A DNA stretch of 64,000 nucleotides from positions 558,001-622,000 of the forward strand of contig NZ_JAAOXM010000003.1 of NCBI RefSeq assembly GCF_011605345.1. The letters are read 5' to 3'. The DNA comes from Burkholderia sp. D-99 (GTDB taxonomy: Bacteria > Pseudomonadota > Gammaproteobacteria > Burkholderiales > Burkholderiaceae). This document shows positions 7,144 through 15,816 of the stretch, piece by piece. The first letter of the stretch is position 1. Each line of letters starts with the position of its first letter. The position numbers and the translations under genes were made by a program. Below the pieces are notes generated by a model. It did no database searches. It was not told the DNA's origin and saw only the letters and a program-made list of their open reading frames with translations.

Positions 7144-7629
7144 ATGAACGCATCCGCCGTATCCCCGAGCGCCGCCGATCTCGACTGGCGCTGGAAATCC
7201 TTCGACGCGCTGACGGCGCGCGAAGTCTATTCGATCCTCGAAGCCCGCAGCGCCGTGTTCGTCGTCGAGCAGAACTGCGTGTATCGCGACATCGACGACG
7301 CGGACCAGGCCGCATGGCACCTGGCCGCATTCGATCCGGCAGGGCGCGTCGCCGGCTATCTGCGCGTGCTGTTGCCCGATGCGCAGAACACTGACGTACG
7401 CATCGGGCGCGTGCTGACGACCGCCGCGTTTCGCGGCGCGGGCCTCGGCAACGGGCTGCTGTCGCGCGCGCTCGAACATATTCGCGCCCAGTGGCCGGAT
7501 ACGCCGGTGAGCCTGCATGCGCAGGCCCACTTGCAGCGTTTTTACGGGGCATTCGGCTTTACGCCGAGTTCGGACGTGCACGACGAGGACGGCATCCCGC
7601 ACGTGTGGATGAGCAGCGCACGCGCGTAA
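7144..7629 (+). CDS. ElaA-family GNAT acyltransferase
   Basis: A 161-residue protein of the ElaA family, small GNAT enzymes with unknown substrate. Typical blocks: WRWKSFDALTAREVYSILEARSAVFVVEQNC at the N-terminus (the VFVVEQ.C.Y.D.D..D pattern is diagnostic), AGYLRVL, the acetyl-CoA loop IGRVLTTAAFRGAGLGNGLL (about 94-112), and QAHLQRFYGAFGF near the C-terminus. The start ATG at 7144 follows GGACCGACC, a weak ribosome binding site. It is convergent with the copper operon at 7652. Confidence 0.88.
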   Translation: MNASAVSPSAADLDWRWKSFDALTAREVYSILEARSAVFVVEQNCVYRDIDDADQAAWHLAAFDPAGRVAGYLRVLLPDAQNTDVRIGRVLTTAAFRGAGLGNGLLSRALEHIRAQWPDTPVSLHAQAHLQRFYGAFGFTPSSDVHDEDGIPHVWMSSARA

Positions 7630-7651
7630 TGCGCGACGCGCCGCGCAGCAG

Positions 7652-8521
7652 TCAGTGCGCGGCGTTCGCCACCGACGGCCGAGCCGCGCGCTGCGCGGCC
7701 CGTTCATCGATCAGGCGGCCGCGGGCGGACAGCCGCAGCCAGTGCCGCAGCGCGATCAGCGCGCCGATCACGCTCATCATCGAGCCGGGAATCCACAGCA
7801 GCAGGCCACCGATCTGCTGGTCGCGCAGCGGGCTCAGCCACGTGAACGCGCGGCCGCAGATCGAATAGATCGGATACAGCTCATGCGGCGTGAAGAAGAT
7901 CAGCGCGCCGAGTGCGATCTGCGGCGGGATCGCCGCGACGACGATCAGGATCCGGCGGCCCGGCGACAGCCGCGCAGGCGGCGCGGGGCGCGGATCGACG
8001 ACGAGCCACCAGAACAGCAGCCCGTCGATCACCATGCTCCAGTTCATCACGCGATAGAGACGCCAGTCGAGCATCGCGATGAAGTGGATCGGCGACAGCA
8101 GCCAGAAATAGATCAGCCCGACGAACAGCACGACCGCGACGACGGGATGGAACACCACGTCGAGCGTCGCGCGCACGGGCGCCCACGCGAGTGCGGGGCG
8201 CACGAAACGCTGCCGCCAGCGGAACGGGATACCCGCGCGAATCGCCGCGCCCGGATACGACAACGCGATGAAGAACGGCCCGAGGTGGTGCAGCACGAGG
8301 TGCTGCGCGCGGTGCAGGAAGAACTCGTGCTCGAAGAAATAGTCGAGCCGCGTATGCAGTGCGATGTAGAGCGCCGTCAACCCGAACCAGAACGAGAACT
8401 GCCGCAGCGGCGACACCTTCGCCTTCTTCACGCCGCGCGCGAACAGCACGGCAGCGGTGAGCACCGCGATCACCACGGTCGGCGACGGTTCCCACGGATC
8501 GAGCCAGTACAGGAGGTTCAT
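7652..8521 (-). CDS. Cytochrome c oxidase assembly protein, caa3-type CtaG family
   Basis: A 289-residue polytopic inner-membrane protein of the caa3_CtaG family (Pfam PF09678), which differs from the Cox11-type CtaG. About seven hydrophobic segments are visible (for example TVVIAVLTAAVLFARG, VVAVVLFVGLIYFWLL, ILIVVAAIPPQIALGALIFF). Conserved His residues sit in HRAQHLVLHHLGPFF and SPIHFIAMLDWRLYR. The family is linked to copper handling for cytochrome oxidase maturation. It is the third gene of the minus-strand sco-pcuC-ctaG set, starting 10 bases after the chaperone stop codon, so co-transcription is very likely. Confidence 0.88.
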   Translation of the reverse strand: MNLLYWLDPWEPSPTVVIAVLTAAVLFARGVKKAKVSPLRQFSFWFGLTALYIALHTRLDYFFEHEFFLHRAQHLVLHHLGPFFIALSYPGAAIRAGIPFRWRQRFVRPALAWAPVRATLDVVFHPVVAVVLFVGLIYFWLLSPIHFIAMLDWRLYRVMNWSMVIDGLLFWWLVVDPRPAPPARLSPGRRILIVVAAIPPQIALGALIFFTPHELYPIYSICGRAFTWLSPLRDQQIGGLLLWIPGSMMSVIGALIALRHWLRLSARGRLIDERAAQRAARPSVANAAH

Positions 8522-8531
8522 CGCGCGCGTG

Positions 8532-8978
8532 TCACTTCGCCTGGGCCGGCGATTTCACGGCGAACGGTGCATCGACCGTTTCGCCGTCGGAGAATTTCAG
8601 GCGCAGGTGCACGGTGTCACCCGGCTTGATCGCGTGCTTCGGCTCCTCGAGCATGAAGTGGTAGCCGCCCGGTGCGATGTCGACCTTGCCGCGAGCGGGG
8701 ATCGTCAGCTTGTCGACCATTTCCATCTTCTGCGTCGAGCCGTTCGAGACGGTCTGGTGCAGCATCGCCATTCCATAGTCGGGGCTGTCGACGTCGACGA
8801 GATCGACCGGCTTGTCGCCCGTGTTCACGAGCGTCACGTAGCCGCCGGCCGGCAGCTTGTTCGGCAGCCAGCGCACCCATGCGTTCTGCGCGGTGATCGT
8901 GCCGGCGGCATACGCGTGGGCGCCGGCGCACAGCGCGGCGAGGAGGGCGAGCGTCTTGAGTGTCGTCTTCGTCTTCAT
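8532..8978 (-). CDS. pcuC: Periplasmic copper chaperone PCu(A)C
   Basis: A 148-residue exported protein of the PCuAC family, which binds Cu(I) and passes it to the CuA site of cytochrome oxidase. An N-terminal signal peptide (KTLALLAALCAGAHAYA, cut near residue 24) precedes the domain. The copper motif H(M)-x10-M-x21-H-x-M is recognisable as MAMLHQTV, KMEMVDKL and GGYHFMLEE. The start ATG at 8978 is 15 bases after the stop of the SCO gene, so the two are co-transcribed. The gene order SCO-PCuAC-CtaG supports a role in respiratory oxidase assembly. Confidence 0.92.
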   Translation of the reverse strand: MKTKTTLKTLALLAALCAGAHAYAAGTITAQNAWVRWLPNKLPAGGYVTLVNTGDKPVDLVDVDSPDYGMAMLHQTVSNGSTQKMEMVDKLTIPARGKVDIAPGGYHFMLEEPKHAIKPGDTVHLRLKFSDGETVDAPFAVKSPAQAK

Positions 8979-8992
8979 GTCGTGAAATGAAT

Positions 8993-9628
8993 TCAAGTAG
9001 TAGGGGCGGTGTCGATGATGCGGCGCAGATCGGCGGCGATGGCGTCGGGCGAGTCGCGGTCGGTCGCAAGCAGGCGGGCGCGGCCGCTCGCGTCGAAGAT
9101 GTAGACGGCCGAGCTGTGCGTGACTTCGTAGCCGCCGGACGGGTCGCGCTGTTCCATCTGGTACGCGACGCGATAGCGCTTCGCGAGCGATTCTATCTGG
9201 CGGTCGGTGCCGGTCAGGCCGCGCGCGTGCGCGGCGTCGAACGCGGCGACATACGATTGCATTGCCTGCGGTGTGTCGCGCGCCGGGTCGACCGAGACGA
9301 ACAGGATGCGCACGTCGTTGGCCTGCGGGCCGAGCTTCGCCAGCACTTCCATCAGCCGCGCCATCGTTTCGGGGCAGACATCGGGGCAGTGCGTGTAGCC
9401 GAAGTAGACGAGCGCGACCTGGCCGTGGAACGCATCGGCGTCGACGGGATGGCCGTCGCCGCCCGTCAGCGTGAACGACAGGTCGGGCAGGTGGCCGGTG
9501 ACGTTGGTCAGGTTCCAGCGCGGCTCGTCGTGCGTGCACGCGGCGAGCGCCACGGCGGCGGCGAGGGCCGCGGCCGTGCGGATGAAGCGGGAGAAGCGCC
9601 GGTGCGGCGCTGGGCGGGCAGACGACAT
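8993..9628 (-). CDS. SCO1/SenC-family copper protein (lipoprotein)
   Basis: A 211-residue thioredoxin-fold protein of the SCO1/SenC family, which delivers copper to and reduces the CuA centre of cytochrome oxidase. The copper ligands are present: CPDVC (CxxxC, in YFGYTHCPDVCPETM, about 84-88) and the distal His of YEVTHSSAVYIFD. The N-terminus has a hydrophobic segment ending in AALAAC, a plausible lipobox, so the mature protein should be anchored to a membrane. It is the first gene of the minus-strand copper operon. Its start at 9628 faces otsB across 282 bases. Confidence 0.93.
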   Translation of the reverse strand: MSSARPAPHRRFSRFIRTAAALAAAVALAACTHDEPRWNLTNVTGHLPDLSFTLTGGDGHPVDADAFHGQVALVYFGYTHCPDVCPETMARLMEVLAKLGPQANDVRILFVSVDPARDTPQAMQSYVAAFDAAHARGLTGTDRQIESLAKRYRVAYQMEQRDPSGGYEVTHSSAVYIFDASGRARLLATDRDSPDAIAADLRRIIDTAPTT

Positions 9629-9910
9629 CCTGGGGCTCGATCGAACGGAAAGGTGACCGGCCGGCGCGATGCCATGCGTCGCGCGGCAGGCGGTTGCGAC
9701 TGTAGCGCAATTCGCGCGCCCGCGTCCTTTCGAAACTCGTACGGGGCGGGCGAGCGGGGCAATATGTCGCAGTTGACGCAATCGGCGGCGCGAGGCCGGC
9801 GATGTGCCGGTTTCGCCCATCTCGATGCGCAGGCGCGGTAAGATGCGCACAATTCCATTCGCGCAGTGGCGGCGCGGCGTTTGCCGGCCGACCCTCAGAC
9901 TATCGAATCG

Positions 9911-10663
9911 ATGCAATCCGTTCCGGCTTCCCTGCCCCTGACCGATACCGCGTTCTTCTTCGACTTCGACGGCACGCTCGTCGAGCTGGCGCCGACGCCC
10001 GACAGCATTCACGTTCCGCCGTCGCTGCTGACGCTGCTCGACGAGCTGCAGCGCCGCTCGCACGGTGCGGTCGCGATCGTGTCGGGGCGCGGCATCGACA
10101 ATCTCGACACGTTCCTGAAGATGCCCGGCCTGCCGATCGCCGGCCTGCACGGCGCAGAGCGCCGCGATGCGAACGGCGACACGCAGCGCATCGGCTTCAA
10201 CGACGAACGCCTGCTGCGCATCGAGCGCGAGCTGGCGGCCGTCGTCGACCGTCATCCGGGCATGCTGCTTGAAATCAAGGGCGCGGCCGTCGCGCTGCAC
10301 TACCGCAACGCGCCCGAGCGCGAGGCGGCTGCACGTGCAGCCACCGAGCGCCTCGTCGCCGACTATGCCGATGCGTATGTGCTGCAGCCCGGCAAGATGG
10401 TGTTCGAGATCAAGCCTAAAGGCGTCGACAAGGGGCGCGCGCTGGCGGCCTTCCTCGACGAGCCGCCGTTTGCCGGCCGCGTGCCGGTGTTCGCGGGCGA
10501 CGACCTGACCGACGAGAAGGGCTTCGCGGTGGTCAATGCGCGCGGCGGCCTGTCGATCAAGGTCGGCGCGGGCGAGACGTCCGCCCGCATGCGGCTCGAT
10601 TCCGTCGACGCGCTGCACGAGCAGATCGCGCGCTGGCTCGGTGCGGGGCAGCCGCACGCATGA
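9911..10663 (+). CDS. otsB: Trehalose-6-phosphate phosphatase
   Basis: A 250-residue HAD-superfamily phosphatase that converts trehalose-6-phosphate to trehalose. HAD motif I is FFFDFDGTLVELAP (nucleophile Asp about residue 19), motif II is AIVSGR, motif III includes KGVDKGRAL, and motif IV is FAGDDLTDEKGF. The ATG at 9911 is chosen because the protein then matches bacterial OtsB length; an in-frame GTG at 9866 would add 15 residues. It overlaps otsA by four bases (ATGA), so the two form one translationally coupled operon for osmoprotectant synthesis. No strong ribosome binding site precedes 9911. Confidence 0.93.
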   Translation: MQSVPASLPLTDTAFFFDFDGTLVELAPTPDSIHVPPSLLTLLDELQRRSHGAVAIVSGRGIDNLDTFLKMPGLPIAGLHGAERRDANGDTQRIGFNDERLLRIERELAAVVDRHPGMLLEIKGAAVALHYRNAPEREAAARAATERLVADYADAYVLQPGKMVFEIKPKGVDKGRALAAFLDEPPFAGRVPVFAGDDLTDEKGFAVVNARGGLSIKVGAGETSARMRLDSVDALHEQIARWLGAGQPHA

Positions 10664-12039
10664 GTCGCCTCATCATCGTTTCAAACCGCGTCGCACCGAT
10701 TTCGGAAGGCGAACCGGCGGCGGGCGGCCTCGCGATCGGTGTCTACGATGCGCTGAAGGAGACGGGCGGCATGTGGTTCGGCTGGAGCGGCGAGGTCGTC
10801 GCGTCCGGCGCGCCGCAGATTCGCGTCGAGGAGCACGGGCCGGTCACGTTCGCGACCATCGGCCTGTCGCGGCGCGACTACGACCAGTATTACCGCGGCT
10901 TCTCGAACGCGACGCTGTGGCCCGCGTTTCACTACCGCACCGACCTGATCCAGTACGACCGTCACGAGTTCGAAGGCTACAGCCGCGTGAACGTGTGGCT
11001 TGCCCAGCAGCTCGTGCCGCTGCTGCAGGACGACGACGTGATCTGGGTGCACGACTATCACCTGATCCCGTTCGCGCGCGCACTGCGCGCGGCCGGCGTG
11101 AAGAACCGCATCGGCTTCTTCCTGCACATTCCGTTTCCCGCCGCGCAGGTGCTCGTCAACGTGCCGCCGCATCGCGATCTCGTCGAGTCGCTGTGTGCGT
11201 TCGACCTGCTAGGTTTCCAGACCGAACCTGACCTGCGCGCGTTCTGCGACTACGTCGAATCCGAAGCGGACGGCGTGATCGAGCGCGATGGCCACCTGGT
11301 GACGGTGCGCGCATTCGGTCGGACGCTGCGCGCGTCCGCGTATCCGATCGGCGTGCATCCGGACGAAATCGCGTCGCTCGCGCAGGCCGGCGAGCACGGC
11401 AAGGCGGTGCGCACGCTTGCGACATCGCTGCGCGGCCGCAAGCTGATCATGAGCGTCGACCGGCTCGATTACTCGAAGGGGCTCGTCGAGCGCTTCCGCG
11501 CGTTCGAGAAGCTGCTCGAGCACGAGCCGTCGCATCGCAATCGCGTGTCGTTCCTGCAGATCGCACCGTCGACCCGCGCGGAGCTGCGCGCGTACCAGGA
11601 TATCCGCCTGCAGCTCGAAGGGGAGTCGGGGCGCATCAACGGACGCTTCGCAGAGCTCGACTGGGCGCCAATCCTCTATATCCATCGCCAGTACGATCGC
11701 CAGCTGCTCGCGGCGCTGTACCGGCTCGCGCGGGTCGGCTACGTGACGCCGCTGCGCGACGGGATGAACCTCGTCGCGAAGGAGTACGTATCCGCTCAGA
11801 ATCCGGACGATCCGGGCGTGCTCGTGCTGTCGCGCTTCGCGGGCGCCGCGCGCGAGCTGACGGGTGCGCTGATCGTCAATCCGATCGATATCGACGGGAT
11901 GGCCGATGCGTTGTCGCAGGCGCTGACGATGCCGCTCGCCGAGCGGCGCGCACGTTACACGGACATGATCGCGCAGCTTCGCGAGAACAACGTGTCGGTG
12001 TGGCGCGACAACTTCCTGCGCGACCTGCAGCACGTGTAA
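10660..12039 (+). CDS. otsA: alpha,alpha-Trehalose-phosphate synthase (UDP-forming)
   Basis: A 459-residue GT20 enzyme that joins UDP-glucose and glucose-6-phosphate. The protein begins with [12 protein letters not shown] and shows the family blocks [11 protein letters not shown] (G-loop), [22 protein letters not shown], the phosphate-binding pair in [11 protein letters not shown] (Arg and Lys), and [15 protein letters not shown] near the C-terminus. Length is normal for a single-domain OtsA. It is coupled to otsB by an ATGA overlap and followed by a strong bidirectional terminator. Most likely an osmotic or stress-response pair; no sigma-S promoter could be assigned with confidence. Confidence 0.96.
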   Translation: MSRLIIVSNRVAPISEGEPAAGGLAIGVYDALKETGGMWFGWSGEVVASGAPQIRVEEHGPVTFATIGLSRRDYDQYYRGFSNATLWPAFHYRTDLIQYDRHEFEGYSRVNVWLAQQLVPLLQDDDVIWVHDYHLIPFARALRAAGVKNRIGFFLHIPFPAAQVLVNVPPHRDLVESLCAFDLLGFQTEPDLRAFCDYVESEADGVIERDGHLVTVRAFGRTLRASAYPIGVHPDEIASLAQAGEHGKAVRTLATSLRGRKLIMSVDRLDYSKGLVERFRAFEKLLEHEPSHRNRVSFLQIAPSTRAELRAYQDIRLQLEGESGRINGRFAELDWAPILYIHRQYDRQLLAALYRLARVGYVTPLRDGMNLVAKEYVSAQNPDDPGVLVLSRFAGAARELTGALIVNPIDIDGMADALSQALTMPLAERRARYTDMIAQLRENNVSVWRDNFLRDLQHV

Positions 12040-12060
12040 CCGGCAGTTCACCGCGCAACG

Positions 12061-12097
12061 AAAAAAAGCCGCAGTGCGAGAAGCACTGCGGCTTTTT
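12061..12097. terminator. Bidirectional rho-independent terminator
   Basis: An A run, GCCGCAGTGC, loop GAGAA, GCACTGCGGC and a T run. With A and T tracts on both sides, it can end otsA on the plus strand and the ABC transporter (stop at 12119) on the minus strand. Confidence 0.93.
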
Positions 12098-12118
12098 TGC
12101 TGGCTGCGGGCCGTTACG

Positions 12119-13999
12119 TCAGGCCACGCGCTCGCCGGTCGGCGCGCCGCCGTCGGGGGCCGGGTGATGGCGGCCGTGCTGCTTCGCGAGCAGGTCGCGG
12201 TACAGGCCGGGGCGGTTGCGCAGCACGTCGGGCGGGCCGTCGTCGATCACCTTGCCGTTGTTCATCACGATGATCCGGTCGAAGTTGCGCAGCGTCGACA
12301 GGCGGTGTGCGATCGCGATCACCGTGCGACCGACCATCAGGCGGTCGAGTGCGCTCTGGATCGCTTCCTCGGACGCGCTGTCGAGCGCGGACGTCGCTTC
12401 GTCGAGCAGCAGGATCGGCGCGTTCTTCAGGATCGCGCGCGCGATCGCGATGCGCTGGCGCTGGCCGCCCGACAGCTTGACGCCGCGGTCGCCGACGATC
12501 GTGTCATAGCCTTCCGGCATCGCCTCGATGAACTCCGCGCAGCGGGCGTCGCGCGCAGCGGCGAGCACTTCGTCGCGGGTCGCTTCGGGGCGGCCGTATG
12601 CGATGTTGTCGTAGATCGTCCGGTGCAGCAGCGAGATGTCTTGCGGCACGAGCGCGATCGCGTGGCGCAGGCTGTCCTGCGTGATCGTCTTCACGTCCTG
12701 GCCGTCCACCTGCACGACGCCGTCCTGCGTGTCGTAGAAGCGCTGCAGCAGCGCGAGCACGGTCGACTTGCCGGCGCCCGACTTGCCGATCAGGCCGACG
12801 CGCTGGCCCGGCTCGATATGCAGGTCGAAGTGGTCGAGGATCGCGCGGCGGTGCGGATACGCAAACGTCACGCGCTCGAAATCGACGCGACCGCCCTTGG
12901 CCGACAGCGGCTGCGCGTCGGAGCGGTCCGGCATCCCGTGCGGCTCGAGCAATGTCTTGACGGCTTCGGACAGGCGCGCGATGTGCTGCGTGACGTCGAC
13001 GAGCGCGACCGCGAGATCGCGCGTGCCGTGCAGGATCGTGAAGCCGAGCGAGCTGACGAGCACGATGTCGCCCGACGTCGCCTGACCTTGATCCCACAGC
13101 CACAGCGCCCAGCCGAGCAGGCCGGCGGACAGCATCGCGGTGATCACCGCGTGCAGCAGGCGCAGCTTCTCGAGATAGAGCAGGCTTTGCTGGCGCGCAT
13201 CCATTTCGGCCTTGACCGTCGCGCCGAAGCGCTTCTGTTCACGCACCGTCATCCCGAATGCACGCACGAGGCCCATGTTGCCGATCACGTCGACGAGCTC
13301 GCCGTCGACCGCGGCGGCCTTCGCCGCGAACGCATGGTGGCGGGCCGAGCCGCGCCCGGCGAGCTTGAACAGGATCACGGACAGCACGGCCGAACAGCCG
13401 AGCAGGCCGGCGGCCATCATCGGATTGACGACGATGATCATCAGGATCGCGCCCATCACCGCGATGCACGGCGGCAGCACGTTCCACGCCATCGTGTTCT
13501 CCGACGTGTAGACCGCGTTCGACGTGGCCGTGATGCGGCTCGCGAGCGTGCCCGGCTGCTTTTCGGAGTAGTAGGTCGGCGAATGGCCGATCAGGTACTG
13601 GAACAGGTCGCGCCGCAGGTCGCCGGTGACCGCGACGAACGTGTGTGCGGCGACCCAGCCGCCGACGCGCCACAGCAGGTTGTCGGCCGCGATCAGCCCG
13701 ACGAGCAGCGCGAACGCGCTCCACAGCGGGCCCGGGTGATGGCGCCCGGTCGCGAGTACGTCGATCAGGTGCTTGATCGCGTATTGCGAGCCGAGCGCGC
13801 AGCCGACGGCGGCCAGCACGCTGCAGAACACGATGAGGTGAGCGACGGGGTGGAGGCGGATGTAGCGGAACAGGAACGCGATCGGCCGGTGCGCGTAGCT
13901 CGAGAGCTCCGCGTTGTGGGCGTTGCGCTGGGCAGGGGTGAGAGATTCCAAAATATGCGTGCGGTGATTCGGTGATTGAGCGTTGCGGCTGGATCGCAT
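12119..13999 (-). CDS. ABC transporter, fused permease and ATP-binding subunit (exporter type)
   Basis: A protein of about 626 residues with an N-terminal six-helix ABC_membrane domain (roughly residues 35-330) and a C-terminal nucleotide-binding domain: Walker A GKSGAGKST, Q-loop LVPQDISLLH, signature LSGGQRQRIAIARAIL, Walker B ILLLDEATSALD and H-loop IAHRLST. This half-transporter layout fits the MsbA/LipA-type exporter families, which move lipids, peptides or drugs out of the cytoplasm; the substrate is unknown. The start is uncertain: ATG codons at 14041, 14032 and 13999 and a TTG before ESLTPAQRN are all possible, and none has a good ribosome binding site. It is monocistronic, sharing a terminator with otsA. 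Confidence 0.9.
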   Translation of the reverse strand: MRSSRNAQSPNHRTHILESLTPAQRNAHNAELSSYAHRPIAFLFRYIRLHPVAHLIVFCSVLAAVGCALGSQYAIKHLIDVLATGRHHPGPLWSAFALLVGLIAADNLLWRVGGWVAAHTFVAVTGDLRRDLFQYLIGHSPTYYSEKQPGTLASRITATSNAVYTSENTMAWNVLPPCIAVMGAILMIIVVNPMMAAGLLGCSAVLSVILFKLAGRGSARHHAFAAKAAAVDGELVDVIGNMGLVRAFGMTVREQKRFGATVKAEMDARQQSLLYLEKLRLLHAVITAMLSAGLLGWALWLWDQGQATSGDIVLVSSLGFTILHGTRDLAVALVDVTQHIARLSEAVKTLLEPHGMPDRSDAQPLSAKGGRVDFERVTFAYPHRRAILDHFDLHIEPGQRVGLIGKSGAGKSTVLALLQRFYDTQDGVVQVDGQDVKTITQDSLRHAIALVPQDISLLHRTIYDNIAYGRPEATRDEVLAAARDARCAEFIEAMPEGYDTIVGDRGVKLSGGQRQRIAIARAILKNAPILLLDEATSALDSASEEAIQSALDRLMVGRTVIAIAHRLSTLRNFDRIIVMNNGKVIDDGPPDVLRNRPGLYRDLLAKQHGRHHPAPDGGAPTGERVA

Positions 14000-14514
14000 G
14001 CCGGCGTTCGCCCGGACTGAATAATCCGGCATTGTAAACAAGGCCGTGCGTCGCGCTGCGCGAATCTTGCCTTGGCCAGGGGCTCGCGATCGATTTTGAG
14101 ATAAAATCCGGCATCCCGTCCTGCCTCATGTGCCGGAATCACGCTGCCGGCAGTCACGGGTGCAGGGAGTGCCAAAAGGGCCTTCCACTCTAGAACGGAC
14201 ACCCAAGTCCGCGGGTTGCAAAGTGTTGCACCTTTGTAACAAAGTAAAGTGTTTGAAATGTTGTGCGCCGTATCAGGATTAACCCTAGATAATCGGCTCC
14301 GGGTTCGATTCCAGGTTTTTTACGAACCCCTGTCAACGGGTCTTCGTTTCAAACGTTCTATGCCTGTCGCGTCGCCGACGCTCCTCGAGCAGCGCGGGTT
14401 TGACGCCCCCGGCAGGCTGATTCGTCCGATCTTCGGACGACATGCATCCAGCCCGGACCGCCGGCAGGTTGCCGACCCATACCTGGTTTTTAGCCGATTT
14501 TTTAGGAGTTACGC
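14000..14514. other. Intergenic region between the ABC exporter and glycosyltransferase genes
   Basis: No gene seen in about 515 bases. It holds AT-richer sequence at 14220-14300, a short inverted repeat CTTTG-TAA-CAAAG (near 14230), and a perfect 7-bp hairpin CGTCCGA-TCT-TCGGACG (14423-14439). A hairpin GGGTTCG with CGAACCC (about 14300-14330) contains a T-arm-like GGTTCGATTCC but no other tRNA parts. The divergent promoters for both neighbours must lie here. Confidence 0.5.
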
Positions 14515-15579
14515 ATGCGAATCGCCCAAATCGCTCCGTTGCACGAAGCGGTGCCCCCGAAACTGTACGGTGGTACTGAGCGAGTGGTGTCCTACCTCAC
14601 CGAAGCACTTGTCGAGATGGGGCATGACGTCACGCTCTTCGCGAGCGGCGATTCGCAAACCTCCGCGAAGCTCGAAGCCTGCTGGCCGCAGGCGCTGCGC
14701 CTCGACCCGACGATCCGCGACGTGATGGCACCGCACATGCTGCTCCTCGAGCAGGTGCGCCGCCGCGCGGAAGAGTTCGATGTCCTGCACTGCCACATCG
14801 ACTACTACCCGTTTTCGCTGTTCTCGCGCCAGCCGGTCCCGCATCTGACGACGATGCACGGCCGTCTCGACCTGCCGGAACTGCAGCCGATCTTCAATGC
14901 ATTCAGCGACGTGCCGGTGGTGTCGATCTCCGACAACCAGCGCATCCCGCTGCCGCAGGCGAACTGGCTGTCGACCGTCTACCACGGCCTGCCGGAAAAC
15001 CTGCTGACGCCGATCCCGAACGTGAAGCCGAGCTACCTGGCGTTCCTCGGCCGCATCTCGCCGGAGAAGCGCGTCGACACGGCGATCCGCATCGCCGAGC
15101 AGGCCGGCCTGCCGATCAAGATCGCTGCGAAGCTCGACAAGGCTGACCGTGCGTACTACGAAGAGAAGATCAAGCCGCTGTTCGCGCTGCCGCACGTCGA
15201 GTACATCGGCGAAATCAGCGAGTCCGAAAAGACCGAATTCCTCGGCAACGCGCACGCGCTGCTGTTCCCGATCGACTGGCCGGAGCCCTTTGGCCTGGTG
15301 ATGATCGAGGCGATGGCCTGCGGCACGCCGGTGATCGCGTTCAAGCGCGGCTCGGTGCCGGAAGTGATCGACAACGGCGTGTCGGGCTTCGTCGTCGAAG
15401 ACGAGCTGTCGGCCGTCGCTGCGCTCAAGCGCCTCGACACGCTGCCGCGCGAGAAGGTCCGCGCCGCGTTCGAAGCCCGCTTCTCGTCGAAGGTGATGGC
15501 GCAGAACTATGTGAAGGGCTACGAGGAACTGCTGCGCCAGAAGCGTCGCACGGTGCTCCGCGAAGTCAACGCAGGCTGA
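14515..15579 (+). CDS. Glycosyltransferase, GT4 family (GT-B fold)
   Basis: A 354-residue glycosyltransferase with two Rossmann-like halves. The N-terminal acceptor half begins MRIAQIAPLHEAVPPKLYGGTERVVSYL, the usual GGTERVV loop. The C-terminal Glycos_transf_1 half has FLGRISPEKRVDTAI and the nucleotide-sugar site FPIDWPEPFGLVMIEAMACGTPVIA (E-x7-E motif of GT4), then RGSVPEVIDNGVSGFV. The acceptor and sugar are unknown; homologues include lipopolysaccharide, capsule and pterin glucosyltransferases. The ATG at 14515 has a strong ribosome binding site, TTAGGAG. It stands alone, so it gives no pathway clue. Confidence 0.9.
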   Translation: MRIAQIAPLHEAVPPKLYGGTERVVSYLTEALVEMGHDVTLFASGDSQTSAKLEACWPQALRLDPTIRDVMAPHMLLLEQVRRRAEEFDVLHCHIDYYPFSLFSRQPVPHLTTMHGRLDLPELQPIFNAFSDVPVVSISDNQRIPLPQANWLSTVYHGLPENLLTPIPNVKPSYLAFLGRISPEKRVDTAIRIAEQAGLPIKIAAKLDKADRAYYEEKIKPLFALPHVEYIGEISESEKTEFLGNAHALLFPIDWPEPFGLVMIEAMACGTPVIAFKRGSVPEVIDNGVSGFVVEDELSAVAALKRLDTLPREKVRAAFEARFSSKVMAQNYVKGYEELLRQKRRTVLREVNAG

Positions 15580-15618
15580 TTGCGGGCCGCCGCCGCGCTG
15601 CGGCGCGCGGCTTGCCAA

Positions 15619-15651
15619 CGACGCCCCGTCCGGGTTTCCGGCGGGGCGTTG
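15619..15651 (+). terminator. Hairpin after the glycosyltransferase gene
   Basis: ACGCCCCG, T, CCGG, loop GTTT, CCGG, CGGGGCGT: a strong stem with one unpaired base. The T tract is poor (GTTGT), so termination efficiency is uncertain. Confidence 0.6.
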
Positions 15652-15735
15652 TCACATCCGCGGCGCGGATCTGTTGTATTCTCGCCGCGCCCGACGCCGC
15701 GAACGGCCCCCGAAGCGGCCCGGCACGCCATCCTG

Positions 15736-15766
15736 CCGTCTGTCCAGACGGTAATGTCCCTATAAT
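15736..15766 (+). promoter_or_regulatory. Consensus -10 element preceded by a perfect inverted repeat
   Basis: TATAAT at 15761-15766 is a perfect -10 hexamer, 51 bases before the start of the membrane protein gene. Immediately upstream, CCGTCTG-TC-CAGACGG (15736-15751) is a perfect 16-base inverted repeat overlapping the -35 to -10 interval, where a repressor would block RNA polymerase. No clear -35 hexamer is seen. Confidence 0.5.
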
Positions 15767-15816
15767 GGCCGTGCCGTGAAATCCGGCCCTGTACGAATAT
15801 CCAGAGGAGAGCAGTC

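Noticed and set aside
12074..13975. A 633-codon open frame opposite the ABC exporter
   Set aside because: Composition is that of an antisense shadow; the minus-strand exporter has all ABC motifs.
14290..14335. tRNA T-arm-like GGTTCGATTCC in a hairpin
   Set aside because: No acceptor, D or anticodon arm can be built around it, so it is not called a tRNA or a tRNA fragment.
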